Part shown: in pieces, positions 52,522 through 60,662 of the stretch
Position numbering within the stretch: position 1 is the first letter of the stretch
Layout of the letters: the number at the start of each line of letters is the position of its first letter
Assembly (NCBI GenBank): GCA_041398825.1
Contig: JAWKTX010000012.1
Span: forward strand, 62,001-126,000
Length of the DNA: 64,000 nt
Source of the DNA: Planctomycetaceae bacterium
GTDB lineage: Bacteria; Planctomycetota; Planctomycetia; Planctomycetales; Planctomycetaceae
Reading direction: 5' to 3'
Notes under the pieces: generated by a model
Databases searched by the model: none
The model's input: only the letters and a program-made list of their open reading frames with translations
Told to the model about the DNA's origin: nothing
Translations under genes and position numbers: made by a program

Positions 52522-53280
52522 TTAAAGCGAGATCTTACCGATCTCTTCCAGTTGCAACTGAGAAGGAAACTCCCGAACGCGATAGCGGCGAGGGTAAAGA
52601 TCCGGCACCGGCTGAATCAATGCTCCCGCAGCGATACGAACAGTGGACCATTCTCCCATGGCGGCAAGGTCTGTTTCTGTGGGCAGCATCACCAGATCAG
52701 TTTCCGGAAGAAGCGAATCGACACCTTCTCCCCACACGCAATACGACAGCACTTTGTTGGTGTCTTTCTGCCGAATACCGGAAAACGATGCCACAAAAAC
52801 GTCATCGTTTTGTTGCTCGTAGAGTTTTTCGAGTAGCTCTTTCTGAGCCGCGTAAAGTGATCCCAGAAACCAGTTCCGCATTTCTGCAAATCGATTGAAC
52901 AAAGGATGGTCTTCGTCGGGCATCCAGTCGACCCATTCGCCATCGACCAACCGAAGCGGTATCGGAGACAGCGGTCGAATTTCGTCCTTCAGTGCTTCGG
53001 TCGTCATATCAAGCATGAGGCTCATGCTTTCGACGTCGTCGCTGCCGCAAAACATTAAACGGTCGCGCTGGGGAACGATGGCAATTAAATCTCCCTGCAC
53101 TTCCAGCGACTGCAGTCGCTCAATCAGAAGAACGCGAGCAGAATCGTAGTTGTCTCCGGTAATGGCCATGTACAGACCATCGCCAATCTTCCCAATCGTT
53201 GACGGCGCTTCTTCGAGATTCTGGCAGGCATCTTCAATCGCCTGATAAATCGTCACGCCCCAGCGTTCGAGGTCTGTCAT
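52522..53280 (-). CDS. DUF1444-like protein, C-terminal part (frameshifted)
   Basis: A 252-residue product if started at ATG 53280 (MTDLERWGVTIYQAIEDACQ). Segments DGLYMAITGDNYDSARVLL and DLIAIVPQRDRLMFCGSDD resemble the DUF1444 family. Its natural N-terminus is the frame ending at 53234: read across a one-base shift near 53275-53283 the chain would run YDLPTAMLGFDD to LERWGVTIYQ without loss. The gene therefore looks split by a single-base insertion, an assembly error, or a real two-protein arrangement with restart at this ATG. Function of the family is unknown. Confidence 0.65.
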   Translation of the reverse strand: MTDLERWGVTIYQAIEDACQNLEEAPSTIGKIGDGLYMAITGDNYDSARVLLIERLQSLEVQGDLIAIVPQRDRLMFCGSDDVESMSLMLDMTTEALKDEIRPLSPIPLRLVDGEWVDWMPDEDHPLFNRFAEMRNWFLGSLYAAQKELLEKLYEQQNDDVFVASFSGIRQKDTNKVLSYCVWGEGVDSLLPETDLVMLPTETDLAAMGEWSTVRIAAGALIQPVPDLYPRRYRVREFPSQLQLEEIGKISL

Positions 53281-53728
53281 CGAAACCGAGCATGGCGGTT
53301 GGTAAGTCGTAAACAATGGATGAGTACAAGTGTTCGCCCAGCGGGCACAAAGGAATCTCGCACCTTTGAACGCCACCTTTGATACGGCGATGCAGTTCCA
53401 TTTCCTCGAACGTCGCACGGTTCCAGATTTTCGGGCGAAGGTGTTCGCGCGCTTCTTCGTACGTTTCGGCAATATCCCCACCGGCGTCAGCGAATATCGC
53501 GGCCAGCATTTTCAGGTGCGAAGGTCGATCGGAGGCATCCAGTCGGCAGTGCTCCTGATAGACATTCGTCAAATTGGTCTGACGGTTTTCGCTGTCGTCA
53601 ATGATTCGAAATTCTTCTTTGTCGTAGCGGGGGTTCAGGTCTGGCCGAGAGTCGTAAATGGCCAGAATCAGCTGGCTGGCAAATTCATCGGGCGTCGGGT
53701 TGTTCGAATTCTCTTCCTGCGTGTTCAT
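53234..53728 (-). CDS. DUF1444-like protein, N-terminal part (frameshifted)
   Basis: 164 residues from ATG 53728 (MNTQEENSNNPTPDEFASQL). FASQLILAIYDSRPDLNPRYD and NVYQEHCRLDASDRP resemble the first half of DUF1444-like proteins. The last 18 or so residues after YDLPTAMLGFDD (RPRTLGRDDLSGD) are out of frame with the family. The continuing frame is the gene at 52522-53280, which overlaps by 47 bp. Together they would make a protein of about 400 residues. No transmembrane segments. Confidence 0.65.
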   Translation of the reverse strand: MNTQEENSNNPTPDEFASQLILAIYDSRPDLNPRYDKEEFRIIDDSENRQTNLTNVYQEHCRLDASDRPSHLKMLAAIFADAGGDIAETYEEAREHLRPKIWNRATFEEMELHRRIKGGVQRCEIPLCPLGEHLYSSIVYDLPTAMLGFDDRPRTLGRDDLSGD

Positions 53729-54065
53729 TCCACTTACCGTTCAAGCCTTTCGACAACTGCCACGGTTGTGATGTTGCGTTTACCCCACGTTCACATCACC
53801 TCCCTACGTTAACACCAAAGCAGCCGAAATTCCACAAGACGCCAACAATGGATGCGGGCAAAGGGTGTTCCAGCAAAACTGAGCCTGCCATCGGAAGATC
53901 AACGCAGCCGCACAAGCTGGCCCCCGGCCGTGTCAGCAGATTCGTAATTCTGATGAACCTCCGCTACCATCGCAGGTGCAGCGAATCAAAAGATGACGGC
54001 GGATGCAAAAGTCGGGATAGGGCGGGCTTTCACGCAGCGGGCGTATCGCGATGGGACAATGACCG
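53729..54065. other. Divergent intergenic region
   Basis: 337 bp between the DUF1444-like gene and the small membrane protein gene at 54066. Frames crossing it show no motif and overlap the next gene out of frame. No structure or repeat was found. Confidence 0.45.
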
Positions 54066-54482
54066 ATGGAAGACTTCAACCCCTACGCGCCGCCTGTCGA
54101 CCAGGCCGTTTCCGTGGAAAGCGTTCGAGGCCTCCCGGTTCGACGGCGGCTTGCCCTGGCGATGCTTTGGGTGTTCATTATTGCCGCCGTCAGCTACACG
54201 TATCTGGATGAAGTGGTTCTTGCAACATCTTTCGGGGCCTGGCCAATGCTCTGTACGGCAGGGGCCGGGGCCATTGTGGCAAGTTGTTTCACGCGGGATT
54301 TGTTGGTTGCCCCGTTGTGCTGCCTGCTATCGGTTGTCTGCGGTGACCTGACGGCAGCGTTTGTCAAAAGCTGGCAGTACGCGCAGTTCCATCTTTGCCT
54401 GCCTCTGGCGATTGGCTTTTCGGTGCCATCGTTCCTTCTGGCTTTTTACCTGCGGTTCAGAAAGCGTCACAATATCCCCTGA
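54066..54482 (+). CDS. Small membrane protein with N-terminal NPYAPP motif
   Basis: A 138-residue protein of unknown function. It begins MEDFNPYAPPVDQAV, then has four hydrophobic segments (ALAMLWVFIIAAVSYTY, GAWPMLCTAGAGAIVASCF, LLVAPLCCLLSVVCGDLTAAF, LCLPLAIGFSVPSFLLAFYL) and a basic end (RFRKRHN). It belongs with the proteins at 12769 and 45534 in having an Asn-Pro-aromatic-x-Pro head. Confidence 0.68.
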   Translation: MEDFNPYAPPVDQAVSVESVRGLPVRRRLALAMLWVFIIAAVSYTYLDEVVLATSFGAWPMLCTAGAGAIVASCFTRDLLVAPLCCLLSVVCGDLTAAFVKSWQYAQFHLCLPLAIGFSVPSFLLAFYLRFRKRHNIP

Positions 54483-54709
54483 GAAGCTCCCCACGGAATG
54501 CGTTCAGGATGACACTGGTGTTGAAGAGCAGCGGTGTGGTCTGCGGATTCGCTGACTTCAGGATTCCTCTGTCGGTTTCCAACCGCAGGCATGCTGGGTA
54601 TTATCGAGCGACAGCGAGTCATGTTCCATGGGAGCATCAGGAGTTTGCCAACACAGTTGGCATGACTTCTTGTGACCGATCTCAGTCCGCGAATCAAAGG
54701 AGCCTGGTT

Positions 54710-56212
54710 ATGTCGATGACCGTCGAAACGTCTTCAGAATTGTGCCCACAGGTGAAAGCTTTTCTCGGGAAAGACCTGCACAAAGCTTATGTTGGTGGAC
54801 GGTGGGTTGAAGCCGCGGACGGCAGCACTTTCGACGTGCTGGATCCCGGCACCGGTGAAAAGATTGCAACGGTTGCCAGCCTGAAAAAAGACGATGTCGA
54901 TCAGGCGGTAGATGCGGCCTCGGAAGCGTTCAGGAACAGTGGCTGGGCAAAGATGCCGGTCAATGAGCGATCAGCCATTCTGCACCGTGTTGCCGATGCC
55001 GTTGAGGATCGACTGCACGAGTTTGCGCAGATTGAATCACTGGACTGCGGCAAGGTGTACGCACAGGCGGTTGACGACATCCAGAATTTCGTGGACACAT
55101 TCCGATATTTCGCGGACCTGGCTGTTTCGGTCAATTATCGCAGCGTGCTGGCAGTCAAACATCACGAAGCCTGGATTGCTCGACATCCGTGGGGGCCATG
55201 CGGTTTCATTATCCCCTGGAACTTCCCATTTCTTTTGGCTGGCTGGGGAATCGGCCCAGCGCTTGCCGCGGGCAACACCTGTGTGCTGAAGCCTGCCGAA
55301 GATACTCCACTGTCAGCACTGTATTTGTGCCACGTACTTCAGGAACAGGAATTACTTCCGGCAGGCGTGCTGAACGTTGTCACGGGTCTGGGAGAAACAG
55401 CCGGGGCAGCCGTCTCTCAGAACCCGAAATTCCGCCGTATGAGTTTCACAGGGTCGCCTGAGGTCGGACGGATGGTGGCTGAAGCGTGCGGTCGTAATCT
55501 GGTGCCGATCAAGTGTGAATTGGGTGGCAAAGGGGCTGCGGTCGTTTTCAACGATGTTGATATTCCGGAAACCGCGGACAAGCTGGTCAAGGCAATCACC
55601 TTTCACAGTGGACAGGTTTGCTGCGACGCAACTCGATGGCTCATTCAAAAAGACATCTACGAAGACTTCGTCGAAGAATGCATTACTCGGATGAAGTCCG
55701 TGCAGATCGGCTATCCGCTCGATTCTTCGACTCAAATGGGGCCCCTGGTGAACGCGAAACAGAAAGCGCGTGTCCTTGGCTATCTGCAGAAGGGGGTCGC
55801 AGGCGGAGCCGATCTGATCCTGGAAGGCGGAGAAGCAACCGTCCCGGGGAAAAACGGCTTCTATGTAAAACCCGCATTGCTGGCAGGATCGCTGGACAAT
55901 GTGGCCGCACGTGAAGAGATCTTTGGGCCGGTGGCCTACCTGGCACCTTACACCACTGAAGAAGAAGCCATCTTTATGGCCAACAATACGGATTATGGAC
56001 TTGGTAACAGTGTCTGGTCGAATGACCTTGCTCGCTGTGCCCGAGTCGCGGAAGCATTTGAATCCGGCAACGGCTGGATCAATGCACACAATGTTGTCGT
56101 CCATGGGGTTCCTTATGCGGGGGTCGGAAAGAGCGGTATGGGCGGCGGCGTTGTCAGCCCTGATACTCTGAATGACTACCTGCGGCCGATCTCTGTTGTT
56201 CGTCCGCTTTAG
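54710..56212 (+). CDS. NAD(P)-dependent aldehyde dehydrogenase
   Basis: 500 residues from ATG 54710, which has a strong ribosome binding site (AAAGGAGCC); the frame stays open upstream to 54395 but overlaps the preceding gene. Aldehyde dehydrogenase hallmarks are PWGPCGFIIPWNFPF, LKPAEDTPLSAL, MSFTGSPEVGR, the catalytic glutamate in CELGGKGAAVV and the catalytic cysteine in HSGQVCCDATRW. REEIFGPVAYL and NDYLRPISVV are normal late segments. It oxidises an aldehyde to an acid; sequence points to the general ALDH superfamily without naming the substrate. A terminator at 56255 ends its transcript. Confidence 0.93.
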   Translation: MSMTVETSSELCPQVKAFLGKDLHKAYVGGRWVEAADGSTFDVLDPGTGEKIATVASLKKDDVDQAVDAASEAFRNSGWAKMPVNERSAILHRVADAVEDRLHEFAQIESLDCGKVYAQAVDDIQNFVDTFRYFADLAVSVNYRSVLAVKHHEAWIARHPWGPCGFIIPWNFPFLLAGWGIGPALAAGNTCVLKPAEDTPLSALYLCHVLQEQELLPAGVLNVVTGLGETAGAAVSQNPKFRRMSFTGSPEVGRMVAEACGRNLVPIKCELGGKGAAVVFNDVDIPETADKLVKAITFHSGQVCCDATRWLIQKDIYEDFVEECITRMKSVQIGYPLDSSTQMGPLVNAKQKARVLGYLQKGVAGGADLILEGGEATVPGKNGFYVKPALLAGSLDNVAAREEIFGPVAYLAPYTTEEEAIFMANNTDYGLGNSVWSNDLARCARVAEAFESGNGWINAHNVVVHGVPYAGVGKSGMGGGVVSPDTLNDYLRPISVVRPL

Positions 56213-56254
56213 CGTCCTGAGCGGGTGATCGACTGATCTGCTGACCAGCGAACC

Positions 56255-56321
56255 GGCAGGCCTGACACGTTCTGGCGGAATCATTCCATGATTCCACCAG
56301 GCGAAAGGCCTGCCTTTTTTA
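56255..56321 (+). terminator. Intrinsic terminator after the aldehyde dehydrogenase gene
   Basis: GGCAGGCCT (56255-56263) pairs with AGGCCTGCC (56306-56314), followed by seven Ts. Inside, CTGGCGGAATCAT pairs with ATGATTCCACCAG, so the whole region folds into one long hairpin. It separates the ALDH transcript from arfB. Confidence 0.9.
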
Positions 56322-56352
56322 TTCAGAGACATGTTCTGAACCGGATTGAGCC

Positions 56353-56775
56353 ATGTTGTATGTGAACGAAACGATTTCTATCCCCGATACCGAGTTCAGC
56401 TTTTCATTCGCGCGAAGCAGTGGCCCCGGCGGACAAAACGTCAATAAAGTCAATTCCAAAGCCATCATGCAGTGGGATGCTTCCCGATCTGTTCAGCTTC
56501 CGGAGGCAGTGCGGGAACGTTTTCTTGCTGCATATGCGCGGCGACTAACAAAAGAAGGGATCCTGGTGATTTCCAGCCAGCGTTACCGCGATCAAGGCCG
56601 CAATGTTGCCGACTGCCTGTCGAAACTGCGTGACCTGATACTGAGTGTCGCGATAGCTCCTACGCAGCGAAGAGCAACGAAACCAACCCGCGGGGCAAAA
56701 CAGAGGCGGCTGTCGGAGAAGAAGGCAAATTCCGAACGGAAACAGGGCCGCCGGCGTCCATCAATCAATGACTGA
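56353..56775 (+). CDS. arfB: Alternative ribosome-rescue factor ArfB (YaeJ-like peptidyl-tRNA hydrolase)
   Basis: 140 residues. The catalytic loop SSGPGGQNVNKVNSK carries the GGQ motif (26-28) of peptidyl-tRNA hydrolysis, without the codon-recognition domains of true release factors. The basic C-terminal tail (RRATKPTRGAKQRRLSEKK) fits the mRNA channel of stalled ribosomes in ArfB. It acts in the cytoplasm on ribosomes stalled without a stop codon. It begins 32 bp after the ALDH terminator, so it is transcribed separately. Confidence 0.93.
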   Translation: MLYVNETISIPDTEFSFSFARSSGPGGQNVNKVNSKAIMQWDASRSVQLPEAVRERFLAAYARRLTKEGILVISSQRYRDQGRNVADCLSKLRDLILSVAIAPTQRRATKPTRGAKQRRLSEKKANSERKQGRRRPSIND

Positions 56776-56893
56776 CGGCCTGACCAAACAGGACCGATTC
56801 ATCCGGCTGCCCTGGTGTTGCCGGTGGTGTATCATCCGGTTTGGGCAGCGCGCGTTGCGACCGGCTTGAAAAGGTCTCGGAAGTTGAGGCGGC

Positions 56894-57304
56894 TCAGGGA
56901 TTTTCGGAACGCAGGGGATTCAGCATCGCGTCCAGAACGGTCCTGTTGGCCTCTGGAAAATTTAATGTGCGAAGCTCGTCGTAGGTCGCCCAGCGGAATG
57001 GAGGCGTCGGGCGAGCGTTGTCGGGCAGCCCGGGACTGAGGACGCATCGCCAAAAGTGCAGTTGGACGTCCCCGTGGGCATAAGAGTGCTCGACAGTGGC
57101 CAAATGCTCGCGGGGAATTACGAGTAGTCCGGTTTCTTCGCGGCATTCGCGCACCGCACAGGATCGAGGCGTTTCATCCGACTCGCACTTTCCTCCGGGA
57201 AACTCGGAAAAGCCGGCCAGCGGCAAGCCTTCCGGCCTTCGCCCCACCAGGACAAGTCCTGCGGATTCAACGACGGCGATGCCAATCCGGGTCATGGAGG
57301 TCAT
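56894..57304 (-). CDS. NUDIX hydrolase (MutT-like)
   Basis: 136 residues from ATG 57304 (an ORF extends upstream to 57757 but only because the opposite strand is coding). The NUDIX box GKCESDETPRSCAVRECREETG is intact (G-x5-E-x7-REUxEExGU). VGRRPEGLPLAGFSEFPGGK before it is characteristic of MutT-type 8-oxo-dGTP or related nucleotide pyrophosphohydrolases. It is divergent from the sigma factor gene at 57444, with 139 bp between. Confidence 0.88.
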   Translation of the reverse strand: MTSMTRIGIAVVESAGLVLVGRRPEGLPLAGFSEFPGGKCESDETPRSCAVRECREETGLLVIPREHLATVEHSYAHGDVQLHFWRCVLSPGLPDNARPTPPFRWATYDELRTLNFPEANRTVLDAMLNPLRSENP

Positions 57305-57443
57305 TTCAGAGTTGTTCCCGTAAGATTTCGTGGATTTCGGTGGAAATTCTTGTCGGAAATGATGCCCCACGGCAACCATTCGGGCATGTGAATTCACCTG
57401 AGTTTGCGGAACGAAATCAGAGGCTTGATCGGAATCGGCAACA

Positions 57444-57980
57444 TTGACCTGTGCCACACCCCAATCAGTTTTTCTTGAAAACGAATCGTGGCTGCGCACG
57501 ATTGTGCGCAGTCGCCTGCGCGAACCCGAGGCGGTGGACGACGTTATGCAGAATATTGCGATGGCGATAGTTCGCCAGAAACAGATGCTGGATGAGGTCA
57601 ATCGTGTCGGGGCCTGGTTGTACCAGGTTGCCGTTCGACAGGTGCTGATGTACCGAAGAACGACTGGACGCAAACGCAAACTGCAGGACCGTTTGAATGA
57701 GGGTTTTGCTTCACCCGTTGTGGATCGCTCGATCGCGACGCCGGAGCAAAGAGTCATTGCTGCGGAAACTCAGCAGAATGTTCGAGACGCTCTGGATCAG
57801 TTGACGGAACTCGACCGGCAAATCCTGATGCTGAAATACGAAGATAACTGGTCCTACCGGGAACTGGCGGACCTGCTTGGAGTCAAGGAGGACACCATTG
57901 AGTATCGATTAACGAAGGCTCGCAAGAACCTTCGATGTGTCCTGACGCAAATGGGAGAAGGGGGCAGCGAATGTCCATAG
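57444..57980 (+). CDS. ECF-family RNA polymerase sigma factor 2
   Basis: 178 residues. Region 2 is LREPEAVDDVMQNIAMAIVRQ, and region 4 is LTELDRQILMLKYEDNWSYRELADLLGVKEDTIEYRLTKARKNL. No ATG lies near the start; the likely start is TTG 57444 (MTCATPQSV), with a GGAATCGG stretch upstream. The gene overlaps the next one by 10 bp, so it is translationally coupled to a membrane protein that could be its anti-sigma factor. It differs in sequence from the ECF factor at 46581. Confidence 0.88.
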   Translation: MTCATPQSVFLENESWLRTIVRSRLREPEAVDDVMQNIAMAIVRQKQMLDEVNRVGAWLYQVAVRQVLMYRRTTGRKRKLQDRLNEGFASPVVDRSIATPEQRVIAAETQQNVRDALDQLTELDRQILMLKYEDNWSYRELADLLGVKEDTIEYRLTKARKNLRCVLTQMGEGGSECP

Positions 57981-58909
57981 ATGACCCAAAAAATAAGAAC
58001 CTCAACCACGGCAGCACCGCTTCAGCCAGGCGTGTCTCGCCTGAGATTCGGGAGAGATGCTCAGCGGCCGGTGAGTTGGATGACGATGGGCAGAAGTCGA
58101 TTTCACGGATGATTCAGCGGTGCGTTGATGATGAACTCACTTCTGCTGAAACGCGTGAAATGATGTCAAGACTGGAAAGTGTCCCGCAGGGATGGAAGAC
58201 CCTGGCATGCGGATTTCTGGAGGATCGCCTGTTCCAGCACGCGATTCGGGGACGTAAACCGCCCGAATCTTCAACCGACCCAGGCGCGCGACTGAGTGGC
58301 CTGATTCTTTCTCGCGATGCATCGGGCCAGCGAAATCTGCCGAACCTGTCACCATCCAGACCTGCTGAATCCAACAACCATTCGAACGTGGATGCCGGAG
58401 GATCTGTCGACGCAACAGGCGGAATCAGTACTTTTCCGAGCCAGAGTCGACTGCGTCAGACAGCTCGACATTGGTGGTCGCACCCCATCGTGTCATTGTC
58501 GCTTTGTGGAGCCATTGCATTTGTCACGGGTTTGCTGGTACCGGACTTTGCGGGTCAGGGTTCACGTCAGGTTGCAAATCGAGATACGGGCAATTTGAAG
58601 TCAGCAACAATTCCGGGAATCAGCCAGTCCGGGCAACTGGTCGGCGAAGGCAGCCTGTCGAGCCAGCCTGGTTACACCATGAAGTGGGTTCCGGGTGAAG
58701 ATGGTCAGGGTGTGGAATTGCCCATTGTCAACGACCCGCGCGAATGGGGGCGAGGTTTCCTGGCACCACGATCTTCACAAGATGTGCCAATCAACGGTTC
58801 CGCCTCGTCCGGCGGTGATTCTTATCAGCTAATCCGAATCCCGGGTGACGATCAGAAGGATATTCTGTTTATCGTTCCGGATGGAAACATCAGCCGACGC
58901 GTTCAATAG
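57971..58909 (+). CDS. Putative anti-sigma factor, single-pass membrane protein
   Basis: 312 residues from ATG 57971, overlapping the sigma gene by 10 bp. The N-terminal part contains RMIQRCVDDELTSAETREMM, like the zinc-less anti-sigma helical domains that begin with a cytoplasmic helix bundle; no HxxxCxxC zinc motif is present. One transmembrane helix (about 172-196) follows a Ser/Asn-rich linker. The C-terminal 115 residues are outside and have no recognised fold (MKWVPGEDGQGVELPIVND). An anti-sigma role is inferred from coupling to the sigma gene and topology, not from a clear domain match. Confidence 0.65.
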   Translation: MSIDDPKNKNLNHGSTASARRVSPEIRERCSAAGELDDDGQKSISRMIQRCVDDELTSAETREMMSRLESVPQGWKTLACGFLEDRLFQHAIRGRKPPESSTDPGARLSGLILSRDASGQRNLPNLSPSRPAESNNHSNVDAGGSVDATGGISTFPSQSRLRQTARHWWSHPIVSLSLCGAIAFVTGLLVPDFAGQGSRQVANRDTGNLKSATIPGISQSGQLVGEGSLSSQPGYTMKWVPGEDGQGVELPIVNDPREWGRGFLAPRSSQDVPINGSASSGGDSYQLIRIPGDDQKDILFIVPDGNISRRVQ

Positions 58910-59051
58910 GTCAAACCCACATGGTCTATTTCATGTTGGGGTCGATATTACGACATCTGTTTTCTCGGGTGATCGGTCCTGTAAGCCGGGATGTCTGCAT
59001 TCTTACTCATTGCCACAGAGACGATCGAACAATCGCATAAGGAGACGCTTT

Positions 59052-60197
59052 ATGAAATTCCGTAAATCCCGGGCATTCTGGTGCCTGAATATCCTGCTGA
59101 TCCCGGCTGGTGCAGCAGGGCTGTTTGCCGACGAAACAGTTGTTGACTCCCCCGAAACAGCCACAGTGACTGAAGAGGTTGTCTTTGCGCGGGTCGATGG
59201 CCCCGGCGACGATAGATCGGGAGACAACAGTCAGGAAAATACCGGAAAGATCACCATACGCGTTGTGGAGTCGGATGGCGACGGAAAAACCAAAGAAACC
59301 CATGTGACAACTTCACGACTGAATTTTGGTTTCGCGGAAGATCAGGATGAAGCCCCCCCCGAGGAGACGGACGCGAAACAACCGGCCGACAGCGATAAAA
59401 AAACCGTAAGAAAATTCTCCGGCAAGATTGTCATTACGACGCCGGATGGCCGCACGACGGAATATGACATGGGCGAAGACAATGACACGGACATGCAGAT
59501 ATTCGACGTCAAACCCGGGGATCGAAACCAGCGGATTGAGATTCAAACTGCTGAAACCCAGGAACGTTTCATGATTGGCATCCACTGTGATTCTGCTCCT
59601 GAGATCGTCCGACGCCATCTAAAGATCGGGGACGTAGGTCTGGTGGTCGAATCCGTGGTTCCGGAATCGCCAGCGGAAGCAGCCGGTCTGAAGGAAGGAG
59701 ACATCCTGATTAAAGCGGCTGCCGTCGAACTCAAGGAACCGAAAGACCTGCAGCAGGTCATCAAGGAATCTGAAGGGAATGAGATCGAAATCCACCTGAT
59801 CCACGATGGCGAAACCCTGAATCTTTCGCTGTCACCGAAAAAGATGAAGCCAGGGAACATAATCGTAATGGGTGGAACACCATCCGAAGGTCATTGGTTT
59901 GACGTGGAAACTGCCGTGCCGCCCGGCGAGCTAAAGGATTTTCAGCGGCTGAGGGGACTCTTCGGAAACGGTCAGATTCATCGTTTCTCTCCGGGCATCG
60001 CTGTGAACAAGTCCATGAGCGCAGAAGACATGGAAAAGCTTGTGGCGGATGCAATGGAAGCCGCTCAGGCGGCTCGTGAGAAATCGTTCAGCGTTTCGAG
60101 CAAGGAACGGGACATGCTGAACGACCGGATTGCTGAACTGGAACGTGCCAACAAGTTGCTCGAGGAACGCGTCAAGCAGCTCGAAGTACAGAAATAG
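59052..60197 (+). CDS. Exported PDZ-domain protein
   Basis: 381 residues from ATG 59052, which has a good ribosome binding site (AAGGAGAC). A signal peptide is evident (FWCLNILLIPAGAAGLFA). An acidic region (residues 15-120) precedes one PDZ domain (about 194-256: GLVVESVVPESPAEAAGL, GDILIKAAAVEL). The C-terminus ends in a coiled coil (MLNDRIAELERANKLLEERVKQLE). No protease residues are seen. It follows the putative anti-sigma gene and could sense misfolded envelope proteins for it, by analogy with PDZ domains in DegS-type stress control; this is inference. Confidence 0.78.
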   Translation: MKFRKSRAFWCLNILLIPAGAAGLFADETVVDSPETATVTEEVVFARVDGPGDDRSGDNSQENTGKITIRVVESDGDGKTKETHVTTSRLNFGFAEDQDEAPPEETDAKQPADSDKKTVRKFSGKIVITTPDGRTTEYDMGEDNDTDMQIFDVKPGDRNQRIEIQTAETQERFMIGIHCDSAPEIVRRHLKIGDVGLVVESVVPESPAEAAGLKEGDILIKAAAVELKEPKDLQQVIKESEGNEIEIHLIHDGETLNLSLSPKKMKPGNIIVMGGTPSEGHWFDVETAVPPGELKDFQRLRGLFGNGQIHRFSPGIAVNKSMSAEDMEKLVADAMEAAQAAREKSFSVSSKERDMLNDRIAELERANKLLEERVKQLEVQK

Positions 60198-60263
60198 GCA
60201 GCGACTTCACCGGCAGAATCTGCTGGAAAGTACGATATTCGAAATGCCTACGCGGTCGTACCT

Positions 60264-60300
60264 AAGGCTTTGTCATCCATGGATGGCAGAGCCTTTTTTT
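60264..60300 (+). terminator. Intrinsic terminator after the PDZ gene
   Basis: AAGGCTTTGTCATCC (60264-60278) pairs with GGATGGCAGAGCCTT (60281-60295), and seven Ts follow. It ends the sigma/anti-sigma/PDZ transcript. Confidence 0.88.
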
Positions 60301-60662
60301 GGTGAGCACGCTGAAAAGCAGAATGCTGAACATAGGTATCCAGGCGCAATACAAATAACCAGTGCCTGCGTTTCGACCGATACCAGACAAATAACCAGAA
60401 AGGTTTATCCAAACGGTATCCTGCGTCCGATGAAGTTGTTGTGTTGTTCCTTTGCGCAGAAATGCTGAAGACACTCTTTCGAGAGTTCTCAGAGGCAAAG
60501 CGCGTGGGGGCGGCCGGAATTCGGAAAGGTGCCGGATTCCTCTGTAACGACAGAACAAGTCAACCTTTGCGAATTCAACCCCAATTCATGATCCCCCGGG
60601 ACGGCCTCCCAGCAGTTCGAGTGCGGTCCGGAACGGAAGGTATCTCACGGAGGAGAGCTTTC
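60301..60662. other. Promoter region of the BON-domain gene
   Basis: 362 bp between a terminator and the BON-domain gene. Frames here have no motif. The promoter of the BON gene must lie here. A strong ribosome binding site (ACGGAGGAGAGC) sits just before 60663. Confidence 0.45.

Noticed and set aside
54395..54709. In-frame N-terminal extension of the aldehyde dehydrogenase
   Set aside because: It overlaps the upstream gene and contains no family sequence; the ATG at 54710 has the strong ribosome binding site.
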